From assembly GCA_022393335.1 (NCBI GenBank), contig JAJEKB010021049.1, positions 237,207-301,206 on the forward strand: DNA of 64,000 nucleotides, read 5' to 3'. The notes under the pieces are model-generated. The model worked only from the letters and a program-made list of their open reading frames with translations, did not search any database and was not told the origin of the DNA. This DNA comes from Macrotrachela quadricornifera. Its lineage: Eukaryota; Rotifera; Eurotatoria; Philodinida; Philodinidae. Positions 23,930 through 36,707 of this stretch are shown piece by piece. A program made the translations under genes and the position numbers. Position 1 is the stretch's first letter. Every line of letters starts with the position of its first letter.

Positions 23930-25565
23930 TACTGGGCTCACAATGGATCAGAAAAAAAGTGGGACTACGATTATCTCGATAGAAAAATCGTATTTTGTGA
24001 AAATAAGATGTTTCCAAAAAATTTCGTTGAAAATTCTTCGAGCTGTGGAATCTTTGCCGCATAGTATTTCTTCGACCAAGCATATTCCACTAGGAATTTT
24101 TACCACTATTGGAAAAACAAAACATGATGTTGTTCAGACTCTATGTAGGAGAATATCTCCAAAATCTCTAATTGTTCTGTACAACACAAAGGAGAAAAAA
24201 CGATACTTCATCTACTTCCATACTTCTTGGGCGTACGCGGAAGTATACACTTCGAAAATCTAGCTTTTTGAGTAGTTAGGTATCTGTAGGTCCTCCTGTA
24301 CCATATTCTGGGATTACTCCTATGTCCTTACCGGTTATATTGTGGGAGTACCGTTAGGTTCTTAAGTTCTATATTCTGAGAGTACCCGTTAAGCCTTAAG
24401 AGCTATATCCTTGGATACGCTCATATCCTCAAGTGCCATATTCTGGAGATATCAGGAGGAGGATGAAAAGCGAGACTTCCGTACTCTCGAAATATAATGG
24501 GAATATGGGAGAGTGCAAGGGGAATATAAAGAAAGTACAATGAACCATCTTGCACTATGAATGATATCTCATATCAGTATCATTATTTTCCTTAAGTATG
24601 CTACTACTGACAACTATGATATATAACCAAGGGAGAAAAGCGAAAACACCCTACTTCCGTGTATTCTCTGCACTTTCAGGCTATGTCATAACTATGAATG
24701 ACACATTGGGTAAATATTTACTTTTTCACGCGAAATGTTTTCCATAGTAGTTTGACACATTTGATTAGATATCTTATTGTCACTTTGTGGAACTCAGCTC
24801 TTGCTCTAACTTTGCCTGCGACATCCTTTGTTGTTATTGTTCATAAACCAGAATATAATGAGCACATAAAATATTTCCTATTTGCTTTAATAAAGTACCG
24901 ACTGAATTTTGGGTGAATTCCTCATATTTTTGCTCATGGGCAATATTAAGAAACAGTATCATAAGCAAAGTTATAGTGAAAGCTGAGTTCTACAAAATGG
25001 AAAATATATATTTAATCACATGTGTCAAGCTATTATGGACATCATTTCACATGAAAAAGTAAATATTTATCTTATGTACCACCTCTAGCCATAGCTTGGA
25101 AGTATTCTAAAACTACGATATTATCGCTTTTTCCCACTTGTTATCTCCAGAATATAGCGCTTGAGGATCTAAAAGTACCTTCAATATACAGTGCCCTATG
25201 ATCTAAGGGTACCTTCGGAGTATAACTCTTGATTGTCTAGGGGTATCTCAGATCATAGCATTTGCGGGCTTTAGGGTGCCCTTAAGGAATTGTTTTACTC
25301 TTACATAGAAGTGATCTACTACTCTGTGGTTATACACAAATCCGCATTCCATTTTAGCGTTAAAATTCTGACTATAGGTAAGGAAATAGGAAAGTGTGAA
25401 AGTTTCGCTTTTCGTCCCTTGATACAACATTATGTCGTATCCCTACAATAGTGGCGAAAACCTTTCCTTAAATCTGACCGATTGAAAGGGAAAAATTGCT
25501 ACCGAATTAAATTTAGGAGGGATTTTCTTCACTATTGTAAGAACAAAACATAGTGCTGTTCGTGC
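23930..25565. repeat. Complex foldback with tandem sub-repeats in its arms
   Basis: The inner arms 24680-24830 and 24950-25085 are inverse copies (GGTAAATATTTACTTTTTCA against its complement near 25060). The outer arms (24270-24470 and 25110-25300) each hold about four degenerate 40-45 bp units containing TATATTCTG..AGTACC-type text. A CACTATTG...CAAAACAT...GTTGTTCAG module occurs near 24103 (plus), 25423-25465 (minus) and 25519-25560 (plus), and recurs at 36.8-37.06 kb. The frame at 23910-24263 is part of this repeat. Confidence 0.65.
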
Positions 25566-26432
25566 CAATCAAGGGAATAGAAGAAGTCATTTCCCGTGTA
25601 ATCCGGATGTTCTCATAGTTTGCCGTCACCATATATATCAACCTTGAAACTTGAATTTAGGTATTCAAGTATTGAGAAGCATTCTAGGAAGAGGGAAATA
25701 TTCAGGATGAGAGCAGCACAATGCGGGTGAGATGGGTGCTCTGGATGGGTGAAATGTGGTATACTTGCATAGTTGAACACTTAAAATCAAGGCTCAAGTT
25801 TGACACTACTGATCTTTCAGTATTTATGAGAATCTTTTTAAATTTTTTATCTTCATAAAATATATTAGAGACTACGATTTATCGAATTTATAATAAAAAT
25901 TGAAACAATGTTTTTTCTTTATCATTAAATTTGACTTACAGAATGGGTGTCGCAAGGCGTCCAAATAATTATTTCGCGTATTATATTTCGCACCTATATG
26001 AGACACAATCAAGCGATTAAAATACGAGAATCATATTAGATATGCAATTATTTGATAATGTCGGTGTCCTACGAACAGTTAATGAGTGTGCAAAGCTAAT
26101 AAAGATTTTTATTTGTTAATTTGAGTTAGAAAAGACAATATTCAGAAATAAATAGAAAAAAAGTACTCTTGTTTCATTAGTGTGGGATTAAGAGGCAAAT
26201 AGAACTAATCGAGGGATTAATTTGAGTCTTTCTGGGTTAGAAAGATGGAAAACCGATCATAGCAGTATACCTTCCGATCTGGTCTGATTCGACCATGTGG
26301 ACCTGTACTGGTGCGCCTAAAACAATAAAAACCTGCGATTTCCATCTATGGTACGTATCGTAATACATAGTGACAAAAAATTACTTATTCATACCTGAAG
26401 GGAACTCTGATTTGTAGAATCGGTGTAGGAAC
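25566..26432. other. AT-rich intergenic stretch, nothing recognised
   Basis: No credible open frame was found. A locally GC-richer patch near 26265-26320 resembles nothing I recognise. Confidence 0.4.
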
Positions 26433-26705
26433 CTAATGATTCGTTGAACAGACTCGTCAAACAGCAAATAATTATCGGTTGAACGGACTATTCTTTGAAA
26501 GATAGTTCGTAGGAAAATTATCAAAATAGCAGTATTTATTATTTAGTGTTTTACAGTCTATATATAAGGATAATAAAAGACTAAAAAGTACATGCTATTA
26601 TTTTCGTAGTTTTCGGCAAAAATTCTTCGATAAGCATTCTATTTGACCAAGAATCATTTAACATTCAAAGACTCATCTATTCAACGAATAATGATTCGGT
26701 CAACG
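26433..26705. repeat. Small inverted repeat built on ATTCGTTGAA motifs
   Basis: GATTCGTTGAACAGACTCGTC (26434-26454) pairs with the inverse of GACTCATCTATTCAACGAAT (26670-26689). Related TTGAACGG and GGTCAACGG motifs occur between and beside them. The arms are short and diverged. Confidence 0.45.
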
Positions 26706-27749
26706 GCTACTTCTCTCAGAATCATATAGACATATTTTGGAAATTTGAGACGTACACTCATTACTCATGAAGAACGCGCGCTGTACAAGTCGTTATTATC
26801 CAAAGGCAGTAATGGTAAGAAAATGACTTAAACCTCAATTGCTCGTTCACAACGACTGAATATCTTCAAATATAAAAAATAAACAAAACTGATAAAAATA
26901 CTTAGAAACAATATCAAGATTAAAAGTAATAAAAAAATCGAGAGAAATTTTCCTTTTATAATGTTTACCACATCAACGTGTTTCTGAGATGAATATCAGT
27001 GATGCTTAAGAGAGTGTGAAGTAGAAATAATTTGCAAGATTGAAACAAATGATTTGTTAGTGATGGGTTATTAGGTGAATAAAACAAAAAACAACACATT
27101 GTAGCGTGAGAAAAGTAATGATTTTAAAAATGTGTTGTGGCCAGCCAAACGTCGACAAACATAATTTATTTATTGTACCATCTATCATTTCGATATTAAT
27201 TTTTAGAAGTTAATGAAGAATATCTACTGTTTGTTCAGTTTCAAAATGAATAATAATATCCATAAATTTATATCAGAAAGATTTAGAGAATATGTTCGTG
27301 CTGAACGCTTATTTGTTCTACAGGCAATATATCCCAGCATTTATAGAAGCTGATGATATATCGGCGGTAGCGTTTTGGTCCGAATAATAGAGCAAAGAAA
27401 GGGTGCTAATAAATATATTTAGGACATTATAATGGCACTAAGATGTTTCTCTGGGAAATCTTTCAGATTAAATTCTGTAATTTGTTTTGTTTACACTATA
27501 AATTGGTTAGAATTCAACAAAACGGTCATAACTTATGGAGCAACTAGTCCAACTAATTCCGAGCTTTTGGATTCATACTTTGACTGTATGTATCAGTAAT
27601 ACTAAAGAAAATTCTATAAACGCTCGTGCTTATGGCTCTTTCCTCCCAATATATAGGCAGTGGTATGTTAAACAAACAAACTTTTTATCATTTTCTAAAA
27701 TTTACGATTATCACCTTTGTGAAGAGCGGATGAACACCCATCGAATCAG

Positions 27750-28930
27750 ATAAGACGGTAAGTCTTAACTTAGACTTTTGAAGCCTTTTGCTGTACTTGG
27801 ACAAGAAATGCCTTAAAAATAGACCCGATTCTCTCAGAAAAAAACGAAAAAACCAAAGTTTTTTTTTACAGAAATTGGTGGCAAAATGAACAATATTTAC
27901 TGAATATAATACTTAGAACCTCAAAAATAGTAAAGTCTTGGATCAAGCCTTAGATTTAGTAATGTAGCTCATCAGCTAGTGATTCTAGTCCACTCCTTAA
28001 AGTTTAAGATTGGTTCGGTCTTCATATGGCAACCATCATCTCTTCTATAATACCATGCATTATTATTGATTTATATGAAACAAATCTCAATAATTTTGTA
28101 TGAATCAAGGCGCAAGCTCAGCTGCTTTCGACTGATGAAAGCTGAAGCTCTTTACTTTATTTGATCGAAAGTTATTCAAAAAATACCTATGTGCCTTATT
28201 GTATGAAATGAACATTAAGGGGTACCCTCTCTTTTTTGACAATTTTCAGATCTCAAAGACGGTAAGTCCGATTTAGTTGAAATTTTTATAGTAGGTGGAC
28301 CACCTAAAATGCTCAGGCACGTGTTCGAGGAAAAAATTTTCTAATACGGTTTTCATGGTTTTTCGTGGAACCTACTGGTTTTTCAGGGTCCTCACCTTGC
28401 AGAAGGACTTGTATATCAAACCTTGTCAGATTTGGCTGAAAATTTTTTTGAAGATAACTACGACCATATCTCGGAGGTGATTGCCAGCTTTTTCAAAAAT
28501 CTTACTTTTTTTTTTTTATAAAAAAAACACGTGAAGGTTTTCTCCAAAACCGGGTTTTTGACTTTCGAAACCCTATAAATCTCAATAGAGATATCAGAAA
28601 TGAAAACCGACGATTTTACCTCTGGAGAATAGTTCAACGTATCTATGGTAAAAATTTCAGCTCGATTGGACGAAGTTAAAGGTAGGTTGCCCGGTGCACA
28701 ATTCAGTCCTTTACATAAAAAACTTGTTTTGAGAAAAATGAAAAATAAGTTTGGTGACAGTCTGATTGTTTTTTCAACCTTTATATGAACAACTTTTTCT
28801 GTAGAATCCACTGAGTACATTAAAAATTTTTTTTTGGCAGAAGCTTTTAGTGGGCATCCGATGATAATCGAATGGCAGGGCCGATCGAGATCATTTAAAC
28901 GACGATCGAAATACCAACACATGGTCTACC
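27750..28930. repeat. Degenerate dispersed repeat with repeated GACGGTAAGTC starts
   Basis: GACGGTAAGTC starts similar stretches at 27755 and 28259. Text such as AAAATTTCAGCTCGATTGGA (near 28651) resembles AAAATTTCAGCCCGATTGG near 41018. The 154-codon minus frame at 28458-28922 lies inside this repeat and has no domain I recognise, so I do not call it a gene. Confidence 0.45.
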
Positions 28931-30092
28931 TACAGCTCATATAAACAAAAAAATGAGGGGGGGTATTCTTAACCTCAATTTAATGTTTTCTTGGAACTAA
29001 GAATATCAAGTTTTCATTGTATAAATCATATGAAATTGAATTTTCATGAAGAATGAAAAAGAAAAGAAAGAAAAAACAGAATAACCGTTCACACTTTTTC
29101 TATCATATATGTGCAATATAAATTCAAATACGAAGTATTTGATTTATACAATAAGGTGAAATCACGGTTCCCTCTGAATTAAAAATACAATCGGTGCGGT
29201 AGCTAATATTATACCTTTACTATCTGAATACATATTAAGAGACAGTACTTTTCTTGAAAAAATGATAAAAATTGTACTTTTTTGAGGACACATTTTCCCA
29301 CATCTCAAAAAGAAAGAGTCATGGGCACAAATGCTGTGGGATTTATTTAGTGTCACTGACATCTACTTACACACAAATTATGAAATTAAAAACTCAGAAT
29401 CAGATAGGATAGGTCTCTTTTTGTTACATATGACAGAGTATGACGAAGAACCCGTTTGAATACCTATCAGTGTAACTTATTTCTGCTAATAGGTTAAATA
29501 CTGACTCGATCGCCAAGTAATACGCAGAATATTCTTTTGTCAAAGAAATAACTGGAATAATATTGACGTGGTATTTATCTTGACAAAGCTTGAGTAGCAT
29601 CTCCTATTTTATAAAATATATAAATACTCACAGATTTAGATGTTTTCTGCGTGATATTGTTTTATTGAACTTTGATTTTAATTGTTAGACGGCGTAAACA
29701 GATTGAATACGATTAAACGAAAATTAATGTCAATTTTTCGTTTGCGTTTATCTTTGCTCGCCAAAAGAAACAAGTAGAAGCGACCATATTTCTTTAATAT
29801 ATTGTTTGCGAAAGATAAGCAAACTGTTATCGTATGTATGTTCTCGTTGCTTGACGTCTCAATAACTTCAAACGTAGAGAATATATCTACTATTACAAAA
29901 AAAAAGCGCTGCGATCAAACAGTATTAATATTACTTAATCGGTTCCGTGAAAAATTCGGTGATTAAGTCGGAGTAAAATGTGAAAAAATTCTACGGCCAT
30001 TATCAGAATTATTATTTCGATTATTTTGATTGTAACAGATTATAAATTAATTATAATCGGCGAAAAAATCCATCGTCAGTTGATTTTTACTT
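28931..30092. other. AT-rich intergenic stretch, nothing recognised
   Basis: Short frames only. Homopurine and homopyrimidine runs occur near 29050-29085. Confidence 0.4.
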
Positions 30093-31311
30093 GGGGCATA
30101 CCAAAAGTAGTGAGAGTTTGAAGACAAAAGAATACAGAAGCAAGTTATTCGAAGTTTTATTTCATCAAATGTTTAAAGTAGTTGCCCTGATTATTTATAC
30201 GTAATTGTATTCGTTCAAATCATTTATCAAAAGTTCTTTTTATAGTCATCTTTATTTATTGAATTCACGGTTATGGTTACAGCACGGTGCAAAGATTGTG
30301 AGCTGTTTTGATCAGCTAGATTTTGTTTGATCAGATTGAATAACCAAAGATCACATAGGGACAAGACTGAAAATTTTTGTGGTTGACGAATAATATTGAT
30401 ACTTTCCGATTCAAATAGTTTGAAATAACTTTATGAATATGTGGTTTGGCATCGTCGTGGTGAAGCTTTATGGAAAATGTACCAAATGTTGGTCTTTGCT
30501 TTGGGATTTCGTCAATAAGTGGTTCGAAGCAATTATCGACGTATATTGGTGATCGCTTGTCTCACTTTGACCAACATGATGAATTAATACAGGACTAGTT
30601 GTTTTGAAAAAGATGCAAAATAGAATTTTTGAAGCAAAAGGACTGCGTCGAACCTCAGTAGGCGGAGTTTCTCCAATTGGCCTCCAGACAGCATTTAGTG
30701 ATTTTCGACCAATTTGTTTATGGTAAAACCATACCTCGTTAGCTGGCACTACATCACATAATCGGCACGCTCCTTGCTGAAATTTTGCCAAATTTTCTAC
30801 AATAGATGGTCAGAAATAATTCGTTCAATAGTGCCACAACTCATACCACTCTCTACTTGTATTTTATCAATTGTAAGATGTGGATCATCATTAATGAGAC
30901 AATGAACTTCTTCAATATTATCAGGTGTTGTCTCAGTTACAGGTCGATCAAATCGTGGTTGATTTTCTATATCTTCTCATCCTTCTGGAAACCACTTTGT
31001 CCATCTGGTAACTGTACTGTAAGGTGGAGCTTGGTCGCCAAAAACAGAATATAATTCATCATAAATCAATTTCGGTTGGATGTTAAGTGCAATACGCACT
31101 TTAATATAGAAACGAGAATTTTCCTTATTCATGTAAAATTATGGCGCATGATGTTCGTTCATATTTTTACTATGGTGTTATTGTTTGATCAATGATGGAA
31201 TACTGCATACGCATAGAGGGCACTTAGTACCACAAGTATATATAAACGGAATTTATTCTAATGCTTTCTGTATGTTAAGATAATATAACTCTCACTACTT
31301 TTGGTATAACC
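30093..31311 (-). mobile_element. Full-length decayed mariner-family element
   Basis: The inverted termini CATACCAAAAGTAGTGAGAG (left) and CTCTCACTACTTTTGGTATA (right) enclose about 1.22 kb containing a broken mariner transposase on the minus strand. The right flank is TA (31312-31313). The left flank reads TT, so the left copy of the target duplication has mutated. The same terminal sequence caps the foldback at 20009-20969, and a related GGGATACCCAAAAGTA type caps the elements at 33.0 and 49.3 kb. Confidence 0.88.
30157..31132 (-). pseudogene. Mariner transposase pseudogene
   Basis: Read from ATG 31132, the product starts MNKENSRFYIKVRIALNI. It has a helix-turn-helix region (DDPHLTIDKIQ, VESGMSCGTIERII) and then a catalytic domain. 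The second acidic residue sits in HHDDAKPHIHK and the third in LCDLWLFNLIK. The C-terminus RINNQGNYFKHL ends at 30157-30159, close to the left TIR, as in mariner. The span (976 bases) is close to the usual 340-350 codons. It is broken by an in-frame TGA in the N-terminal part, a stop near 30800 and at least two frameshifts before the third acidic motif. The first catalytic Asp, expected in a GDE.W motif, reads Asn (PANEVW; codon at 30738-30740). The protein cannot be active as it stands. Confidence 0.88.
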
Positions 31312-33045
31312 TAAGTAGACAAAGCCATTAATAAATCGTTTTTTCGGGCCTCTCTTCTTCAATTACGTCTTATTTCCTAAGTTTTAGGCGTAGAACAAAG
31401 TATATCATAAAAAAATTAACTGTTTGAATGTCGATCTAAAATGATTTTTTTCCAAGAAACATCTCTAATCTTGCTGGAATGTATGGAACAGAAACTAACG
31501 GAACACTGAAAATATGCTCCTTTCCTTACGAGGCCCATTGGAAGCCGTCCAGCCACCGTTTCTCGTTACCTCTCGATAATCGTTTCAACATTTGTTCGCT
31601 GAATATTCAATATCGCATTTATATGCTCATGTAAAACGTGTGCAAAAATTCTCTTGAAAATTTTACGTTAATATTTCTTATACAAGTCAAGTGACTTAAT
31701 TCCTTTTTTTATGATGTGATAATGTTTTTCAAGATTTTGTCCATATATCTGCAAGTAACTTCCTATACTTAGAGGCATTAGAAAAAAAACATGATTCCAT
31801 TAATGGTGAACTTTGAATCACTTGATCGTATAAAAAGAAAAATACAAGCTGAGTTTCACATATAAATAGCGAACATAAAATGCACCAGAGATAGTTTTCA
31901 ATGCTTCTATGAAATCAGTATAATCGTACATGGGCAACAATCTGAAAGGCTTTCAAAAATTACAGAGGAAAAATTCAACTAAGTCTATTATGCTTTTAAA
32001 AATATGCCAATATCAAGTATTTGGATTATTGCAACAACTTACTTCATTCTAGAAACAAAAGCAGGTCGAATTATGGCATATTGTCTTCGAGCGAAGCTAT
32101 ATAAAGTGAAGTTTATTCAACAATTTCATAATAAGTACTGATAAGATGAAGTTCAAATTGTATTATTTTAACACCAATATCAGAAAGTATTAACTATTAG
32201 AAATACTTGTGTTATTCTCAGATGAAGGATATTTTCATATTAATGTTTTTTATCGACAAATATACAGTGAAACCCTATGAGCACGAGGTATATATAAAAT
32301 GTTCGGTCAATTCTAAATAAGATTCAAAAGTGGAAAAAACTTAATTCCAAAATAAACTCTCTACTATATTAACTCATATATTTTGAAAACAATGGACTCA
32401 TATATTTCAGTTGATGCTAATTATTCTGAACATTTATACACTGAATTATGTAAAACAAAAATTAAAAGAACATATTGTCATATTATAAAAAAAGCAATTA
32501 AACTATTTGAGTTGTGTAAAAGATATTTACTTAAATATTCTCCAGAAACTTTTGGGATATCCTGATTTCACATCTGAAGTGTTACTTGAGCAAAAATTTC
32601 CTTCATGGGAAAATGAAGAACAATCATATACACACACCACGTCATCAAAAGAGCTGAGATATAACAACAAAAAAATTATACTATTTAAGAATAGTTGCAA
32701 AAATAGATTGATACATCAATTATATATATTATTCTTTATTTCAAACCGAATAAATTACTATCATTGCCTCATCCTTTACTCTGCCGAAAATAGCTGTCAC
32801 TTTTGTTCTGTATCTTACTAATGCCATTGCACATAGAAACTGACCCTCGTAGCAATCGATTCTTTTTTTAACTTTGTCAACACATCATTTTTCGATGTTG
32901 TTATATGATACGGATGTATATTTAACTCGTCTCATTGCATTTTACTTGAAACATACGTTTTGGATAGGACACTCAGCACATCGGAGCAAGTCTAAAACAA
33001 TTCTTGACATACTCTGTTATAGGCCCAAAACTTACCAACTACCTA
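31312..33045. other. AT-rich stretch with weak frames at 32383-32821
   Basis: Two overlapping frames (32383-32565 and 32507-32821) could be frameshifted remains of one reading frame. The translation is Lys/Tyr/Ile-rich and shows no domain I recognise. The rest is featureless. Confidence 0.35.
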
Positions 33046-33999
33046 GGGGTACCCAAAATTAGTAGCGGTCATATCTTATTTTCTTATAGAAAACTTGAGA
33101 AAGATTTCTCTTTTCATGATACGATAGAGAAAATGACGCTCTATTTTTTGTGTTAGTTAATCAGCCTTCAACTACTGTAGTAACATGATAAAATGTTCAT
33201 AGGAACTATTTTGTTGAAAATCTAACTATTGGTTAATATAGATTGAATAGCTACGCTTTGCATTCCAGTTTTCAATCATTTAACATGTTGTATCAAAAAA
33301 TAAAATATATCAAAATATGTAGCGTGAAAAGTTCTACAACTTGCACAAAACTGCTTGCTTTGTAGTTGTACGTTTTTTTTTCAAAATGAACAAAATTTTG
33401 ATCTAACAACTTTCAATCGTGCAAAAACCATATTTATTTGATACAAAATGAATTCAGTTTTGATGATTTCCTTCTTTTATCATCTAATATTCTTTATTTT
33501 AAAAGAATAAATTACATCACAAGATGTAGCATGAAAAGTTCCACAATACACAAAACAAAGCTTATTTTATTTGTTCACTTCTTGAATTTGGGAAAGTAAA
33601 ATGTTATGACATCAGTTTTCTCTGGCACGAAAAACAATTTTTTTCTCTATTAAGAGAAATTTCTTTCTTTTTATTTCAGTTATAGAACAAGCAGTCTTAT
33701 GTAAATTGTAGAGCTTTACAGGCTGCATATTGTGATATATTTTATTTTTTGATACAACATGTTAAGTGATTGAAAACTTAAATGCAAAGCGTAACTATTT
33801 AATCCACCTCAACTGACAGTTACGTTTTCAACAAAAATAATTTCTATTGAAATTTTATTATTATGTTATCAGTTGAAGAGTGATTAAATAAAATAAAAAG
33901 AATAGAGCGTCATTTTCTCTATCATACCATGAAAAAAGAAATTTTTTTCAAGCTTTGTGTAAGAAAATAAGATATTTTGCCACTACTTTTAGATACTCC
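33046..33999. mobile_element. Foldback element, copy 1 of the 33/49-kb family (954 bp)
   Basis: The ends are GGGGTACCCAAAATTAGTAG (33046) and CTACTTTTAGATACTCC (to 33999). TA flanks both sides (33044-33045, 34000-34001). The arms of about 200 bp pair (AGAGAAAATGACGCTCTATT against AATAGAGCGTCATTTTCTCT). The middle consists of three related units with the shared module at 33312-33341 and 33519-33547 (plus) and 33702-33735 (minus). No transposase is present. Confidence 0.9.
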
Positions 34000-34162
34000 T
34001 AGGTAAAAATAATTCGAGAAGGAAGAACTGAAAACAACACTTTATTTTGTAACGCTGTCTAATCTCAACAAGAGTGGTCTATTGAGACACGTTTCTTTCC
34101 AAATCTTTTCATCATTTGAAGCGTTTTCTCGTTAGTTAAATTTTATAGGCTACAATTTATTT

Positions 34163-36676
34163 GTTAAGTAAATCTATTAAAACGCTAAGTTGACTTTTGC
34201 GAAGTAAAATTTGTATCTGTTCCGTAAAAAAATTCATTGCTGAGTGAAAACGTTGAACGCTCAGTTAATTTATATTTTCTCAGTAATAAAAGTATTTGCT
34301 AAGTTTGATAATTAACGTTGCAGTAATTTTTGTTTTAGTAAGTTAATAAATTGAAGTCATAGTTATAAACAAAATCGCTGAGTAAAAATATTACTATTAA
34401 GTAATTTCTAATTAAGACTAAGTACGATTAACTAAGATAGAATGAATTTTTTTATGGTAGTATGGCGTTTTCACTTTCACTCTTTCTTTCCTTCAATATC
34501 GTATAGATAACAATACCATATATTTAGTTACTCTTTTTTTTTCTTTCTGTTTCTTTTTCATGGATTTTCTTATTGTTCGTTCTTTTTTCATCTATCTTTG
34601 AAATTTTCCCAACTGTCTTTGGATTTTTGAATTTCTCTGAACTATATCTGGATTTTTCTCAGCGCGTTGATATATATATATATTGAACGTTTTAAAAATA
34701 AAAAGCAGTTATTTTCACCTCCTAATATATATATATCACTATCAACAAGATTTACTTGAAATTTACAAACAATGGCAAATTTTATACCAACGCAACAATA
34801 TGAGAGCTCAGTGGAATGGGACAATGAAATGGAAATTGACCACCATCAAGATATTCAAGAAAAGAAAATAGTTAGACGTAATCTTCACTGGATAAAAGAC
34901 AGAAGTTTTGCAGATGATGCACAACCTCAAATAGCAGTTAAACAGGAAAAACAATGGAGTCGATATTATCGATGTAATAAAGTCAAATTTCGTGGTAAGT
35001 AATGTGATGCAGCAATATATTCACATTATCCAAATGATAATGACCAAATGGTACTATTTCGTGCAACAAATGCACATGACCATACCAATGCAGATGTCCG
35101 CGAAGTTTTTCCTGAGGAAGCAAAACAAATTATTGAAGAATTATTTGATTTAAGATTAAAACTGAAAAAAATATGTGAAGTTTTACAAGAAAAAAATTTT
35201 AAGATTACGCATAACCAGCTAAACAACTATTTAGTACAATTGCGTAAAAAGAAATTTGATCCTTTAACTTCAAGTCTTGGACAGTTAGAATCTCTGTGTA
35301 CAGAAAAATCAGTGATACCACAATGTGAAGATGAACTATTTGTTGTTTCATTTGGTATTTCTTATGAAGATGATATTAATGACGATGATAATGATGTTTT
35401 AGATGATCAAAATAAATTTAGATTTTTCTTATCAACCAAACGATTAATGAAGATTGCTTCCTTCTCAACAGGATTAAATGCTGATGCCACCTACAAACTG
35501 ATCTGGCAGAGCTTTCCTGTACTCATAGTCGGTGTGAGTGATTATGATCTAAAGTTGCATCCATTTGAATTGGCAGTATGTAGTAACGAAAAGCAACATA
35601 ACTTTGAATTTATTTTTAAAAGCATTTCTGATGGTGTTGAAAAGGTAACTAATTCACGATATACACCTGAAATTCTTATAGCTGATGGATCTGGTGCAAT
35701 ACGAAACGCTTTTACACAAATATTTAACAGTAATAAATTTGTGATGTGTTGGATACATATACACCGAAATGTGACTAAAAAATAAAATAGTATTAAAAAT
35801 GGTAAAACAAGAAATGAACTACTAGATGACATCGGCAAATTACAACTGTGTAAATTAGAAAGAGTCTTTAAGAATGCATCATTTTTATTCACGAAGAAAA
35901 GGAAGCAGAGAAAACGATTATTCAGAATATTTCGAAAACGAGCAGCTAATTACTCTTGATTCATGGTATAAAGGATACGGCAGCTTTACACCAAGTTCAA
36001 ATAATTCATTTGAAGCAACCTATAGAGTTATCAAAGATGAACATACATTTAGAGAACGATATTCGTTATCAAGATTTTTTACCACTGCAAATGATATTGT
36101 TATTTAGTGGTCCAATTCTCGCAATCAAAATTAAATAGATCCGATTTTATTTTCATCAGAACCAAAAATTTCACTTAAAAATGGATTGATGCATATCATT
36201 TTGCAAAATCTTCTAAATCCATATCACGAATATCATCTAAACCAAAAGATTTTACCGATTATTACATACCAGCTGGTGAAGCAGAAGATATTACAACAAA
36301 TGAAATACAGAAATACAAAAGGAAAAAACGAACGTCCTTTGACCAATTCAAAGATCTTCAATTTAGAACATGGAAAATAATGGTGATTGGGTTGAAGTTT
36401 TTCAAACCACCTCCACCATCAAAAGATATACCATTGGGTGAAAAACGAAAAAGAGGACAACCACGAAAAGTAACAAAAGCTTTATTAGTTCAATAACTGT
36501 ACATTTAAGTTTTTTACTTAGATATTTTTATCTCTTTACTTAGCAAAAATTATTTATTTATCTATCGATTTCTAATATTTCACTTAAAAAATTAAACTTA
36601 TTTACTTAGTGTTTAAATAAAAAACCTAGCAAAGACGTTTTTATTACTTAGAACTATTTTCAATAAATTACTTAGC
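34163..36676 (+). mobile_element. Decayed MULE with CTAAGTAA end arrays
   Basis: Repeats of CTAAGTAA/GCTAAGT fill 34163-34440, and inverse TTACTTAG repeats fill 36510-36676, flanking a transposase remnant. The outer ends align as GTTAAGTAAATCTATTAAAA against the inverse GCTAAGTAATTTATTGAAAA. ATTTAT-type text lies just outside both ends (left ATTTATTTG, right ATTTATATG), a possible 9-bp target duplication with mismatches. It is about 2.5 kb and follows the same plan as the element at 13103-14138, but with a different end motif. Confidence 0.7.
34772..36496 (+). pseudogene. MULE transposase pseudogene
   Basis: It starts MANFIPTQQYESSVEWDNEM. A WSRYYRC..VKFRGK - CDAAIY region recalls the zinc-binding N-terminal part of MULE transposases. 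The catalytic domain shows the first acidic motif LNADATYKL, the second LIADGSGAIRNAF, and then MCWIHIHRNV (the C..H segment). In a shifted frame, WYKGYGSFTPSSNNSFEATY carries the Glu. The C-terminus is basic (KRKRGQPRK), ending at the TAA at 36494-36496. Breaks are an in-frame TAA near 34999, another at 35783-35785, a frameshift around 35905-35925 and further shifts after 36100. All three acidic motifs survive, so the decay is fairly recent. The GTAAGT at 34995 does not open a usable intron, because the next AG is only 18 bases away. Confidence 0.88.
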
Positions 36677-36707
36677 ATTTATATGGGAGCAAATTTGAAA
36701 TATTGTA

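Noticed and set aside
23910..24263. 117-codon plus-strand frame
   Set aside because: It lies within the arm of the 24-25 kb foldback and contains its repeated module.
28458..28922. 154-codon minus-strand frame
   Set aside because: It lies in a degenerate dispersed repeat, ends in a poly-Lys run from an A/T tract, and shows no known domain.
32383..32821. Two overlapping frames that might be a frameshifted gene
   Set aside because: No family resemblance, and composition matches the AT-rich flanks; kept only as a note in that region.
34995..35012. GTAAGT...CAG that could splice out the first in-frame stop of the MULE transposase
   Set aside because: The segment is only 18 bases, too short for a spliceosomal intron, and other breaks remain.
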